A DNA stretch of 64,000 nt from positions 1-64,000 of the forward strand of contig DATBAK010000005.1 in the NCBI GenBank assembly GCA_036271555.1, read 5' to 3'. The translations under genes were made by a program, and so were the position numbers. The notes beneath the pieces are model-generated. The model made no database searches, was not told the DNA's origin, and saw nothing but the letters and a program-made list of their open reading frames with translations. Source of the DNA: Acidimicrobiia bacterium (GTDB taxonomy: Bacteria; Actinomycetota; Acidimicrobiia; IMCC26256; PALSA-610). This document shows positions 1-7,454 of this stretch, piece after piece. Numbering within the stretch: position 1 is the stretch's first letter; each line of letters starts with the position of its first letter.

Positions 1-2
1 GC

Positions 3-920
3 GGCACCGGCTCGACCACACGTGTCCGTCGACCGAACGGCTCGACGAACTTCGCGCCCGACGTCACCGTCGCCGACGGCCGCACCGTCGAGCTCAGTGA
101 TCTGCAGATCGACGGCAACGGCCAGCTCACCCCGGGCATCACCGCCGCGGGCGGGCACCTGCTCGTCCGCGACACGACGGTCACCGGTAACGGCAACCAC
201 AGTCCCGGCACCGGTGGCGGCATCGCGGTCACGGCCGGCAGCCGTGAGGCGGACGTGCTCGTCTTCGACAGCACGATCGCGAACAACGTCTCCGACAACG
301 CCGGCGGTGGCATCTGGGTGACGAGCGCGAGCGCGGCATCGCTCACGATCGTCAACAGCACGGTGAGCGGTAACACGACCCAGGGCGGCGGAACGTTCGG
401 CGGCGGTGGCGTCGCGGTCAGCAACGCGTCGTTGACGGCGCGCGACAGCACGATCACCGCGAACACCACCGACTCCAACGGCGGCGGCGGGATCTTCGCG
501 ACCACGAACACGCCGCCCGTGTCGCTCACCAACACGATCGTTGCCGGCAACACCGCCACCGGTGGTGGTGCCGACTGCGAGGTGTACGCGGGACGTCCGA
601 CCGTCGACGGCGGTCACAACGTGATCGGCGAGAACACGGGCGTCGTCGGCACCGGTTGTCCCGGCTTCACCGACGGCGTCAACGGTGACCATGTCGGCAC
701 GCACGGCTCGCCGATCGACGTAGTGCTCGCGGCCCTCGCGTCGAACGGTGGCCCGACCGCGACGCACAAGTTGCTTCCCGGCAGTCCCGCGATCGGAGCG
801 GGCGACGGGGCCGACTGCACGCTCGCACCGGTGACGAACCGCGATCAGCGCGGGCATCTCCGCAAGGCGACGCTCCGCGGCACGTGCGACATCGGCGCCT
901 ACGACACCGGCGGCGCGTAG
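3..920 (+). CDS. Right-handed beta-helix surface/secreted protein, C-terminal part (5' truncated by window edge)
   Basis: The reading frame is open from the first bases, so the start lies outside the window. The visible ~305 residues are rich in Gly, Thr, Asn and Val, with recurring D-S-T-[IV]-[AST]-N/G-N units spaced about 20-30 residues apart, as in parallel beta-helix (pectate-lyase-like) proteins. The end, DQRGHLRKATLRGTCDIGAY, is the conserved terminus of the CSLREA/choice-of-anchor-Q type beta-helix proteins. Such proteins are usually secreted or cell-surface. No sortase motif or membrane anchor is visible at the C terminus. Substrate is unknown. It runs toward the oppositely oriented hydrolase, leaving only a 12-base gap. 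Confidence 0.8.
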   Translation, partial: GTGSTTRVRRPNGSTNFAPDVTVADGRTVELSDLQIDGNGQLTPGITAAGGHLLVRDTTVTGNGNHSPGTGGGIAVTAGSREADVLVFDSTIANNVSDNAGGGIWVTSASAASLTIVNSTVSGNTTQGGGTFGGGGVAVSNASLTARDSTITANTTDSNGGGGIFATTNTPPVSLTNTIVAGNTATGGGADCEVYAGRPTVDGGHNVIGENTGVVGTGCPGFTDGVNGDHVGTHGSPIDVVLAALASNGGPTATHKLLPGSPAIGAGDGADCTLAPVTNRDQRGHLRKATLRGTCDIGAYDTGGA

Positions 921-932
921 ACGAAGCCGTCG

Positions 933-1802
933 TCAGCTCGCGGAGCCCACCTCGAGCGCGACCGCGCCGAGAAACTCGGTCACAACCTCTGCGAAGCGCG
1001 CGGGTTGCTCGCAGTGCGGGTAGTGGCCCACACCCTCGAAGATCTCGAGGCGGCTCCCGGGCATCGCGTCGTGGCAGGCGTACGCATGCTGCACGGGGAT
1101 GATGCCGTCGCGATCGCCCCACATGATCAACGTCGGCTTCTGCGACGCGAGGTGCAGGCGATTCTTCGCGCTCACGCGCTGTCCCGACATATCGACGACG
1201 GCGCGCAGCGTGTGCAAGAACGCGGTACGGGTCTCGGCGTCGGCGAGCGAGCCGTAGCTGTGCCACATCTCCTCGAGATTCGGCGCGGGGCGGAGTCCGA
1301 GCCGGGAGAACCAACCCGCGACCGCGATGCCCGCGTCGGACAAAGGCCGCGCGCACAGCAGCGGCAAGACGTACTCGGCACCCGGAACCGTGAGCGCGCG
1401 CAGCAGCGGGCTTACCTCGTCGCCGAGCCCGCCACTCGACACGAGCACGAGCGCGTCGCACCGCTCCGGATATTGGTACGCGAACTGCATCGCGATGCCA
1501 CCGCCGAGCGACTGCCCGATCAGCGTCGCGTGCCGGTGCCCCAGCGCATCGAGCAGGTCGCGCAACCCGGTCGCGAACGCGCCGAGCGAGTAGTCGGTGC
1601 GCGGTTTCGCCGACGCACCGTGCCCGAGCAGATCCGGTGCGACGACGGTGAAGTGCCGCGCGAGGTCGGGCATCACGGCCCGCCAGGTCGACGAGCGGCC
1701 GGCCATGCCGTGCACGAGCAACAGCACAGGACCGGTGCCGGCCGACCGGAACGCGATGTCGTCGCCGTTGATGTCGACGTGTTGCAGTTCGAAGCGCGTC
1801 AT
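933..1802 (-). CDS. Alpha/beta-fold hydrolase
   Basis: This 289-residue protein shows the alpha/beta hydrolase fold signatures: the oxyanion region LLLVHGMAGRSSTW near residue 30, the nucleophile elbow GQSLGG near residue 97, the acid loop WGDRDGIIP near residue 230 and the catalytic histidine in GVGHYPH near residue 258. Length and order match small esterases, haloperoxidase-like and C-C bond hydrolases (MhpC/BphD type). The substrate cannot be read from sequence. It is a single gene, convergent with the beta-helix protein and about 75 bases upstream of the imuB stop. Confidence 0.88.
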   Translation of the reverse strand: MTRFELQHVDINGDDIAFRSAGTGPVLLLVHGMAGRSSTWRAVMPDLARHFTVVAPDLLGHGASAKPRTDYSLGAFATGLRDLLDALGHRHATLIGQSLGGGIAMQFAYQYPERCDALVLVSSGGLGDEVSPLLRALTVPGAEYVLPLLCARPLSDAGIAVAGWFSRLGLRPAPNLEEMWHSYGSLADAETRTAFLHTLRAVVDMSGQRVSAKNRLHLASQKPTLIMWGDRDGIIPVQHAYACHDAMPGSRLEIFEGVGHYPHCEQPARFAEVVTEFLGAVALEVGSAS

Positions 1803-1876
1803 CGGAGCCTGCTCCCGTCGGCCGCGTCGATCCGCGCCACGCTACCGAGAACGCGCGGTCACGCTCGACACGTACG

Positions 1877-3556
1877 TCAGTCGTAGAGCGCCTCGACTCC
1901 GGCCCGGCCGCCTTCGAGCGCGACCAGACACGCAACGGTGTCACCGGCCGACTCGGTGACGATCTGCCACAGCACGCGCCGTCGCCGTTGCGCGACGTCC
2001 CACCACCGCAAGTCGTGCGGCCACGGCCCCGCCCACGCGACGACCGGTCCTCCCCCATCGCGCAACCCGCGACACCGCAGTACCGCGGGCGCGCCCGATG
2101 CCTCGCCGCGACCCGACACGACGACCGGCCGGCCGGAAGCGTCGAGCAGCTCCGCGACCAACGGCGGATCGAACAAGCGCGTCGGTGACGGCGGCGGCAC
2201 CGCGCCCGGCCACGGTGGCCGCTCCCCCGCCGCGACCAGCAACGGTCGGTCCGCCTCACGCGGCTCGCCCCACGGCACCCAGCGCACCCGCTCCGCCGGG
2301 GTGCGGCCGCCCTGTGCCACCGCGGTCGTGACCGCGTCGAAGCCGAGCATTCCCTGCACGCGCGCGAACGCGCGATCCGCGCGGTCGGCCGCCGCGAGAT
2401 CACCGCCCCAGAATCCGAGCTGACGGCCCGACAACGGCACGACTTCGTCGGGCACGAGACCGAGTCGCGTCAACGCGCCGGTCGTCGTGTCGAAGCTCTC
2501 CGCGTCGGCGAGCGCGTCCTGCAACGCGCGCGGATCGTCGACACCCGAAACCAACACCGGCGACTGCGTGGTCAACCAACCTTCGAGCTGCCAGCGGACC
2601 CGGTCCGCGAGCGCGCGTGAAGCAAACGGTCCGACGTGACGCCACGTGCGTTCGAGCCGCTCGCCGTGCTCGGTCTCCGCGGTCACGAGCACGCGCGTGC
2701 AACCCAGCCCTCGATCCGCGAGCCGCGCGACCAATCGATCGGCGATTCCCTTCGCAAGGAACGCGGTGTGATCGACACGCGTCGCGGGCGGGTCGAGCTC
2801 GATGTACTCCGCGCAGTCGGCGGGCGGCTCGACGAGCACCAGCGGCCGGTCGTCACCGCCGCGCGCGAGCTCGTAGAGCCGCGCGCCCTCGACACCGAAC
2901 CGCGTGAGCACCGACGCCGACGGCAACGCGGCGAAGTCGCCGAGCGTCGGCAATCCCAGCCGGACCAACAGCACTGCGAGATCAGGATCACCCAAGAACC
3001 CGACCGGATGCGGCGCGAGGAACTCGGCCGACAGGCCCGGCGCGACCACGATCCCCCGTGCGTCGACGAGCGCCGCGAGTCGCGCCGCGAACCCGCCGTC
3101 GGCGACACCGACCCGCAACGACACTGCATCATCACCGAGCACCGCGCCCGCCGCAGCCTTCACGCGCGCGACGAGCCCGTCGTCACCGCCGTAGTAGCGC
3201 GCGGGACCGCGCGTCGGGAACGACAGCAGCCCCGGTTCCTCGAGCTCGAGCCGCGGGGTCAGTGCCTCGACCGCGCGTGCGACAACTTCGAACACCCGCG
3301 CTTCTTCACCGCGGTCGACCTCGGCGATCATCAAGCCGGGACAGCGCGCCTCCGCCTCGCGCCGCGTCAGCCCCGGTTCGACGCCTTCCGCGCGCGCCTC
3401 GAGCGACGCCGCGCGCACGAGCTCGCGACTCCCCACGCGCTCGCGCACGACGACGGGCAACCCGCGCGTCGACGGATCGCGTCGACGGACGACGGTGACC
3501 GCCCAGTCGCTGCACACCATGCAACACGTGCGAACCGCCGTCACCGCCACCGTCAC
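1877..3556 (-). CDS. imuB: ImuB, inactive Y-family polymerase homolog of the mutasome
   Basis: The 559-residue protein has the Y-family (DinB/UmuC) thumb and little-finger layout. It starts near the C-S-D-W-A-V motif that replaces the active N-terminus of polymerase IV, and contains the conserved R-R-E-A-E-A-R-C-P block near residue 65. In Mycobacterium, ImuB is a catalytically dead hub that binds the beta clamp, ImuA' and DnaE2 for SOS mutagenesis. It begins with GTG only 3 bases after the imuA' stop, so the two genes form one transcription unit under the LexA box at 4228-4241. A start a few codons later is possible because the first dozen residues are not family-like. No dnaE2 lies in the window. 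Confidence 0.88.
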   Translation of the reverse strand: MTVAVTAVRTCCMVCSDWAVTVVRRRDPSTRGLPVVVRERVGSRELVRAASLEARAEGVEPGLTRREAEARCPGLMIAEVDRGEEARVFEVVARAVEALTPRLELEEPGLLSFPTRGPARYYGGDDGLVARVKAAAGAVLGDDAVSLRVGVADGGFAARLAALVDARGIVVAPGLSAEFLAPHPVGFLGDPDLAVLLVRLGLPTLGDFAALPSASVLTRFGVEGARLYELARGGDDRPLVLVEPPADCAEYIELDPPATRVDHTAFLAKGIADRLVARLADRGLGCTRVLVTAETEHGERLERTWRHVGPFASRALADRVRWQLEGWLTTQSPVLVSGVDDPRALQDALADAESFDTTTGALTRLGLVPDEVVPLSGRQLGFWGGDLAAADRADRAFARVQGMLGFDAVTTAVAQGGRTPAERVRWVPWGEPREADRPLLVAAGERPPWPGAVPPPSPTRLFDPPLVAELLDASGRPVVVSGRGEASGAPAVLRCRGLRDGGGPVVAWAGPWPHDLRWWDVAQRRRRVLWQIVTESAGDTVACLVALEGGRAGVEALYD

Positions 3557-3559
3557 GAT

Positions 3560-4213
3560 TCAGCCGGCGGCTGCGAGCACACCACGACGGGCCGCGCCCC
3601 GCCCTTCGACGCGCAGGTGCAGCTCGCGATCGACGAGCAGTCCGTCGGAAGCACAGCGCCACGGACCCGGCTGCACGTGCAATCGCAGCGCGGCCTCCGC
3701 GGGCCACGCGACCGATCGCAGACCCGGCACCGACTCGATCGCGACGAACACCGCGCCGCGCTCGCGCGCCCGCGCGGTCAGCCGGCGCGCGTCACCCAAC
3801 CGCACGCCGAGCGGCAGACACGCGGCGACGACGGTCGCGCCCTCGAGCAGCGCGGCGACGACGACCGCCCACTGTTGCGCGGGAACCGGGCGCACGAACG
3901 CGCACCGTTCCAACGCGACCCCTGCCTCACCGACCGCGGCGCCGCCCAACGACAACCCCGGCTCGACCACCGCGGCCCACTCCCCGGCCGCGGTCGCAGC
4001 CGCGAGCAACGGCAGCAACACGCTCGACGTCCCCGCGCCCCCGGCCAACGTGACGACCGATCCCCGCCGCAACCCACCGTCGGGCAGCAGCGCGCCCAGC
4101 GGGTCGGCGACCGCGAGCCGCCGCGACCCGGCAAGCACCGGAGCGCACGCCTCGCGCGCCACATGCTCGAGCCGCCGCCGAGCCTCGCGGTCACGCAGGG
4201 GAAGCACTGCCAC
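3560..4213 (-). CDS. imuA': ImuA', RecA-like accessory protein of the mutasome
   Basis: This is a RecA/SulA-related protein of about 217 residues that precedes ImuB, the usual arrangement. It has a degenerate P-loop (L-A-G-G-A-G-T-S-S near residue 50), an L-P-D-G-G-L-R-R-G lead-in typical of ImuA, and a basic C terminus. I place the start at the GTG at 4213. The frame is open to a TTG at 4249, but that TTG lies in a probable -35 hexamer and the first codons would cover the LexA box at 4228-4241. A GTG at 4207 is a second option. The gene should be induced by DNA damage through LexA release (inference from the box). Confidence 0.82.
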   Translation of the reverse strand: MAVLPLRDREARRRLEHVAREACAPVLAGSRRLAVADPLGALLPDGGLRRGSVVTLAGGAGTSSVLLPLLAAATAAGEWAAVVEPGLSLGGAAVGEAGVALERCAFVRPVPAQQWAVVVAALLEGATVVAACLPLGVRLGDARRLTARARERGAVFVAIESVPGLRSVAWPAEAALRLHVQPGPWRCASDGLLVDRELHLRVEGRGAARRGVLAAAG

Positions 4214-4227
4214 GTGCTCACGGTATG

Positions 4228-4241
4228 CGAACACCTGTTCG
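4228..4241 (-). promoter_or_regulatory. LexA (SOS) box of imuA'-imuB
   Basis: On the minus strand the sequence reads CGAACAGGTGTTCG, a perfect CGAAC-N4-GTTCG palindrome matching the actinobacterial LexA box. It sits between a possible -35 (TTGCCG, 4244-4249) and a possible -10 region (CATACC, just downstream of the box), where a repressor would block transcription. The proposed GTG start at 4213 lies about where transcription would begin, so the mRNA may be leaderless. Confidence 0.85.
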
Positions 4242-4413
4242 ATCGGCAAGCGGCCTCGGCGGACCCGCGCCTACCCCGACCGCCCTGAAGGTCGACGGCC
4301 CGCGGCAGTGGGAGCCCGCGGCAGTGGGAGCTCGTCGCACGCGTCGTCGCGCGTTACTCGGTACGCGCCCTCACGATCGAGGAGCCCGCGGTCGAGGACA
4401 TCGTCCGCGCCAT

Positions 4414-4791
4414 CTACACCGGCGACGTCGTGCTCGATTCCGCGGCCACCGGCGCCGGCGGCAAGGGCACACCGAGCGCGTCCGGCGACCAGCCCGCGTC
4501 CTCGCCGTAGTAGTGGAACAGGTGCGTGATCGTGTGCTCGACCTTGCCTTCGAGGTCGGCCCACGCGCCGGCCGGCGCCTCGACGGTCACGACGTTCGAG
4601 TAGACGGTCACGGCCGTCGCGCCCAGCACGAACAGGCGCTCCGCGAGCACATCGGGAGGCCGACGCGCGTGCACGTCCTCGGGGCCGGCGTAGCGCTCGA
4701 TTGCCATGCCCGTGAGCGAACGGTTCGTATCGAAGAACCGCACCTCGGGGCGGGAGCCCGCGCGTGACGTCACCGTGATCGTCTGTCCCAT
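4414..4791 (-). CDS. Small protein with Nfu/NifU N-terminal-like domain
   Basis: The ATG at 4791 gives a 125-residue protein beginning MGQTITVTSR. The body (F-F-D-T-N-R-S-L-T-G, A-E-R-L-F-V-L-G-A-T-A-V-T-V-Y-S-N-V-V-T-V) resembles the Nfu N-terminal fold, in which a 'LTG...LF...V..V' pattern is typical. No CxxC cluster-binding motif of the NifU C-terminal domain is present, so a role in Fe-S assembly is only a possibility. The upstream sequence in the same frame is Arg/Ser-rich and not protein-like, which supports this start. It is convergent with nothing and is separated from imuA' by about 200 bases in which I see no gene. Confidence 0.68.
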   Translation of the reverse strand: MGQTITVTSRAGSRPEVRFFDTNRSLTGMAIERYAGPEDVHARRPPDVLAERLFVLGATAVTVYSNVVTVEAPAGAWADLEGKVEHTITHLFHYYGEDAGWSPDALGVPLPPAPVAAESSTTSPV

Positions 4792-4876
4792 GAGCGTGAT
4801 CGTAGGCGGGCGAGCAGGAACGCCCGAACTCGGCGCACGGGCGCATATCGGCCGGGCTCGGGCCGGTTCGATCCGC

Positions 4877-5023
4877 TTACTTGAACAGCTTCCAGAACAT
4901 CGCGCCGACCTTGCGCTGTCTGCCCGATCTCGTCCACGGGATGCCCGTCGCGCGCGACACGCTGCGCTTCGCCTTGGTGATGCCGAGGAATCGGTTCCAC
5001 GAGAACCCACCGCGGTTCGTCAT
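4877..5023 (-). CDS. Conserved 48-residue basic microprotein
   Basis: A short frame encodes a basic protein beginning MTNRGGFSWNRFLGITKAKR, continuing with S-R-A-T-G-I-P-W-T-R-S-G-R-Q-R-K-V-G and ending FWKLFK. I recall short actinobacterial proteins with a TGIP-T-SGRQRK-G pattern, but that is from memory. Its ATG overlaps the TGA of the upstream excalibur-domain gene (ATGA at 5020-5023), which implies translational coupling. Function is unknown; the Arg/Lys content suggests nucleic-acid or membrane-surface contact (inference). The frame is too short for most gene callers. Confidence 0.7.
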   Translation of the reverse strand: MTNRGGFSWNRFLGITKAKRSVSRATGIPWTRSGRQRKVGAMFWKLFK

Positions 5024-5604
5024 TCGCAGCCGATGCCGTCGTGGTCGGTGTCGAGTCCGTAGATATCCGGGCCGGTGACCTGCACCGGACCGTGCACGTA
5101 TCGCGGCCCGTTACCCGAGCCTCCCGCGCAGTCGACATCCGGGCCCGGTGGAATGCACGGGCTGTATCCCGGCGTGCAGTCCGGCGGCGGTGGCGGTGCG
5201 GCCGTCGGCGGAGTCGTCGCCGGTGGCGCGGTAGGCGGCACGGTCGCGCGCGTCGTCGTCGGCGCGCGCGTGGTCGTCGTGCTCGCGGTGGTCGTCGCCG
5301 GCGGTTCCGTCGTGCTCGTCGTCACGGCCACCGAGCTGCTGGTGGTGGTCGCGATCGCGGCCGCCACCTTCGGCTTCGGCGTGCTCGTGCTTGCCGACGC
5401 GGCCGCGCCGACGAACAGCACGGCAACGATCGCGGTCACGCCGACCTTGAGCCCGCGGGCCCATGGCTTGTGTTTCCAGACGAGCCACAGCCCGACCGGG
5501 AAGAAGATCAGCAGCGCGACGACCAGGAACCACGTCTGGTCGTACCACGGCGCGTTGGACGAGCTTCCTACAGAACCGTCGATCCCCACATTGCCCTCCG
5601 GCAC
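5020..5604 (-). CDS. Membrane protein with Pro/Thr-rich linker and excalibur calcium-binding domain
   Basis: The 194-residue protein has two hydrophobic segments near residues 24-43 (W-F-L-V-V-A-L-L-I-F-F-P-V-G-L) and 52-72, then a low-complexity Thr/Pro/Ala linker of about 70 residues, then a Cys-bearing C-terminal module ending D-T-D-H-D-G-I-G-C-E. That ending is the excalibur motif (DxDxDGxxCE) of extracellular Ca-binding domains. The domain is probably displayed outside the membrane. Its stop codon overlaps the start of the 48-residue microprotein by 4 bases, so the two are likely co-expressed. Confidence 0.82.
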   Translation of the reverse strand: MPEGNVGIDGSVGSSSNAPWYDQTWFLVVALLIFFPVGLWLVWKHKPWARGLKVGVTAIVAVLFVGAAASASTSTPKPKVAAAIATTTSSSVAVTTSTTEPPATTTASTTTTRAPTTTRATVPPTAPPATTPPTAAPPPPPDCTPGYSPCIPPGPDVDCAGGSGNGPRYVHGPVQVTGPDIYGLDTDHDGIGCE

Positions 5605-5676
5605 TCTCGCTGCCGGTCGTATCGGCAGCGCGCGCCGCGCGATTGAGCCCGACGTCGGGACGTCGGTCGAAGGGGC

Positions 5677-6363
5677 CTAGACGGGGAACAGACGCAAGCT
5701 GCGGTCGTAGCGCTCCAGGCCCGACCAGGGGCTGTAGTCCATGAAGACCCACGACCGCCGGTGGATCGCGCAGGGCCCGTAACCCGCGAGCGCGTGCTTG
5801 TGCGTCGGCGAGGGGTAGCCGCGGTTCGACTCGAATCCGTACGCCGGGAAGTGCTCGGCTTCCTCCGCCATCATCGCGTCGCGCGTCACCTTCGCGACGA
5901 CGGACGCGGCCGCGACCGACAGGACCGTGATGTCGGCCTTGACGATCGTGCGGACCCGGTCGCCGAGCCCGAAGTAGTCGTGCTTGCCGTCGAGCACGAT
6001 CCGGTCGGGCACGTAGCCCGCGACCGCGAGCTGGTCGAGCGCGCGGTTGCCGGCGAGCCGCAACGCGACCGTCATGCCGAGCTCGTCGCACTCGCGGTGT
6101 GACGCGTGACCGACGGCAAACGCGATCGCCCAGTCGCGCACGCGCGCCGCGCACTTCTCACGTTCGTTGGGCAACAGCATCTTCGAGTCGCGCACGCCCT
6201 TGAGATGTTGTTCGGGCGCGATCACCGCACCGACCGTGACCGGTCCTGCCCACGAGCCGCGGCCGACCTCGTCGATCCCGCAGACGAGCCGGTCGCCCGC
6301 TTCCCAGCAACGGCGCTCGACCCGCAGGGTCGGAAAGGTCTGCGTCGTCATCGCCTCCGACAC
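5677..6363 (-). CDS. rnhB: Ribonuclease HII
   Basis: This 228-residue enzyme removes ribonucleotides and RNA from RNA-DNA hybrids. The catalytic DEDD carboxylates are visible: the D-E of GIDEVGRGSWAGPV near residue 30, the Asp of VLDGKHDYFG near residue 125 and the Asp of KVTRDAMM near residue 158. Length is normal for RNase HII. The ATG start gives MSEAMTTQTF; a second ATG four codons later is equally possible. Upstream lies a perfect 17-bp tandem duplication (6367-6400), which sits where a promoter or 5' leader would be expected. Confidence 0.95.
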   Translation of the reverse strand: MSEAMTTQTFPTLRVERRCWEAGDRLVCGIDEVGRGSWAGPVTVGAVIAPEQHLKGVRDSKMLLPNEREKCAARVRDWAIAFAVGHASHRECDELGMTVALRLAGNRALDQLAVAGYVPDRIVLDGKHDYFGLGDRVRTIVKADITVLSVAAASVVAKVTRDAMMAEEAEHFPAYGFESNRGYPSPTHKHALAGYGPCAIHRRSWVFMDYSPWSGLERYDRSLRLFPV

Positions 6364-6366
6364 TAT

Positions 6367-6400
6367 TCATCTTCACGACCCGCTCATCTTCACGACCCGC
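6367..6400. repeat. Perfect 17-bp tandem duplication upstream of rnhB
   Basis: TCATCTTCACGACCCGC occurs twice back to back (6367-6383 and 6384-6400), starting 3 bases upstream of the rnhB start codon on the plus strand. It directly abuts a copy of a dispersed intergenic repeat (6401-6455). Confidence 0.95.
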
Positions 6401-6455
6401 GCTCCTGACGCCTCAGCCTCCGAGTCGGCTGGGCCGCACCGCGACCCGCCCGTTC
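6401..6455. repeat. Dispersed intergenic repeat, copy A
   Basis: This 55-bp stretch between rnhB and the next gene matches 19645-19699 at 49 of 55 positions. The shared blocks are GCTCCTGACGCCTCAGCCT and GCGACCCGCCCGTTC. Neither copy is coding. See the copy at 19624-19699. Confidence 0.85.
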
Positions 6456-6521
6456 TCGAGCCGTCGCGATCCTGAACGCGACCCTCTTGCGTCCTGACCG
6501 GGGAGGCTTACGATCGCGGAC

Positions 6522-6722
6522 GTGCATTCGGGCAGCCGCGTCGAGGTGCGATCCCGGTTCGACGCCCACTGGGCGCGCGGCTTCGAGGTCGCCGAGGTGG
6601 TCGAGCACTCCGGCGAGACCCGCTACCGCGTGCGGCGCCGGTCCGACGGCTCGATCCTGCCCGTGCTCTTCGTCGACGACGACGTTCGCGAGGAGAAGAA
6701 GCGCGAGCTCTGGTGGGTCTGA
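6522..6722 (+). CDS. Conserved 66-residue hypothetical protein
   Basis: A GTG start gives a compact, charged protein: a G-S-R-V-E-V-R-S-R-F opening, F-E-V-A-E-V-V-E in the middle, R-R-R-S-D-G-S-I-L-P-V-L-F and D-D-V-R-E-E-K-K near the end. The alternating beta-like pattern resembles small SH3/KOW-like barrels, which is inference. A purine-rich GGGGAGG precedes the start by about 16 bases, slightly far for a ribosome binding site. It is convergent with the GYD gene, the stops being 3 bases apart. Function unknown. Confidence 0.7.
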   Translation: MHSGSRVEVRSRFDAHWARGFEVAEVVEHSGETRYRVRRRSDGSILPVLFVDDDVREEKKRELWWV

Positions 6723-6725
6723 GCC

Positions 6726-7016
6726 CTACTTCTCCTTGAGCAAGGAGATGAGATCCTCGACCGGGATCGCCTGCATGGTCGTCGTGCGCATCGTGCCGCG
6801 CGCCGCGAGCATCACCGCAGCGCGCGCCATCGTGCGCTCGTCGGGCGCCTCGATGATGTTGAGGAAGTCGTACGCGCCCATCAGCGCGTACTGCGCGACG
6901 ACGCGCAAGCCGAGGCCTTCGACCTCGCTGCGCACCTGGCTGATGCGATCCGGGTTCTCCCGCACGGTCTCCCACCCGCCGGGACCGAGCGTCGTGAGCA
7001 TCGCGTAGGTCGGCAC
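6726..7016 (-). CDS. GYD domain protein
   Basis: A 96-residue protein with the GYD family pattern: an M-P-T-Y-A-M-L-T opening, a helical R-I-S-Q-V-R-S-E-V-E-G-L-G stretch, then Q-Y-A-L-M-G-A-Y-D-F-L-N-I-I-E-A-P-D, where the family has G-x-Y-D. GYD proteins are small ferredoxin-like alpha/beta barrels of unknown activity, often dimeric. Full family length. It stands alone between convergent and divergent neighbours. Confidence 0.85.
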   Translation of the reverse strand: MPTYAMLTTLGPGGWETVRENPDRISQVRSEVEGLGLRVVAQYALMGAYDFLNIIEAPDERTMARAAVMLAARGTMRTTTMQAIPVEDLISLLKEK

Positions 7017-7072
7017 GCGGGCAGCCTACCGAGGGTTCCGGCGAAAGCCACCGATCGCGCGAACCTGTCGCC

Positions 7073-7444
7073 GTGTCCGAGCAATGGGAACGCGTGATCG
7101 CGACCGACGCGGTATCCGCCGGTCGTGTCGTCGAGGTCGACGTCGCGAACGACGAGGCCGTTGCGTGGCGGACGCGATCGGGTGCGCCGTGCGTGATGGC
7201 CCGCCGATGTCCACATCTCGACTGGGACCTCACCGACGCGATCGTGATGGGCGACGAGTTGCTGTGCGCGGGACACGGCTGGTCGCTGCGCGCCGACGGG
7301 GTCGCGCTCAAGCGCAACGAGTTCGGTCGCGAGGACACGAAGGGCACGATCCACACGTGGTCGGCCCGTGACTGCGACGGCTGGATCGAGGTCGAGCGGC
7401 CGGGCGCCTACCGGCCCGACGAGCCCGAGGACGGCCCCGCCTAG
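7073..7444 (+). CDS. Rieske [2Fe-2S] domain protein
   Basis: This 123-residue protein carries one Rieske motif: C-P-H near residue 44 and C-A-G-H near residue 64, the C-x-H...C-x-x-H cluster ligands. There is no catalytic domain, signal peptide or membrane segment, so it looks like a small cytosolic Rieske-type ferredoxin or a component of a separately encoded oxygenase. Start is GTG. The stop is 10 bases before the alpha-mannosidase start, so the two may be co-transcribed although no functional link is obvious. Confidence 0.85.
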   Translation: MSEQWERVIATDAVSAGRVVEVDVANDEAVAWRTRSGAPCVMARRCPHLDWDLTDAIVMGDELLCAGHGWSLRADGVALKRNEFGREDTKGTIHTWSARDCDGWIEVERPGAYRPDEPEDGPA

Positions 7445-7454
7445 GCTCCGCGCC

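Noticed and set aside
4214-4249. TTG start of imuA' at 4249
   Set aside because: It lies in a probable -35 hexamer and its first codons encode the LexA box; a start at 4213 or 4207 is better supported.
4717-4727. CGAACGGTTCG as a second LexA box
   Set aside because: The half-sites are separated by one base instead of four and the site lies inside a coding region.
4271-4846. 191-residue open frame on the minus strand
   Set aside because: Overlaps the Nfu-like gene in another frame and is rich in Arg, Gly and Asp without recognisable motifs.
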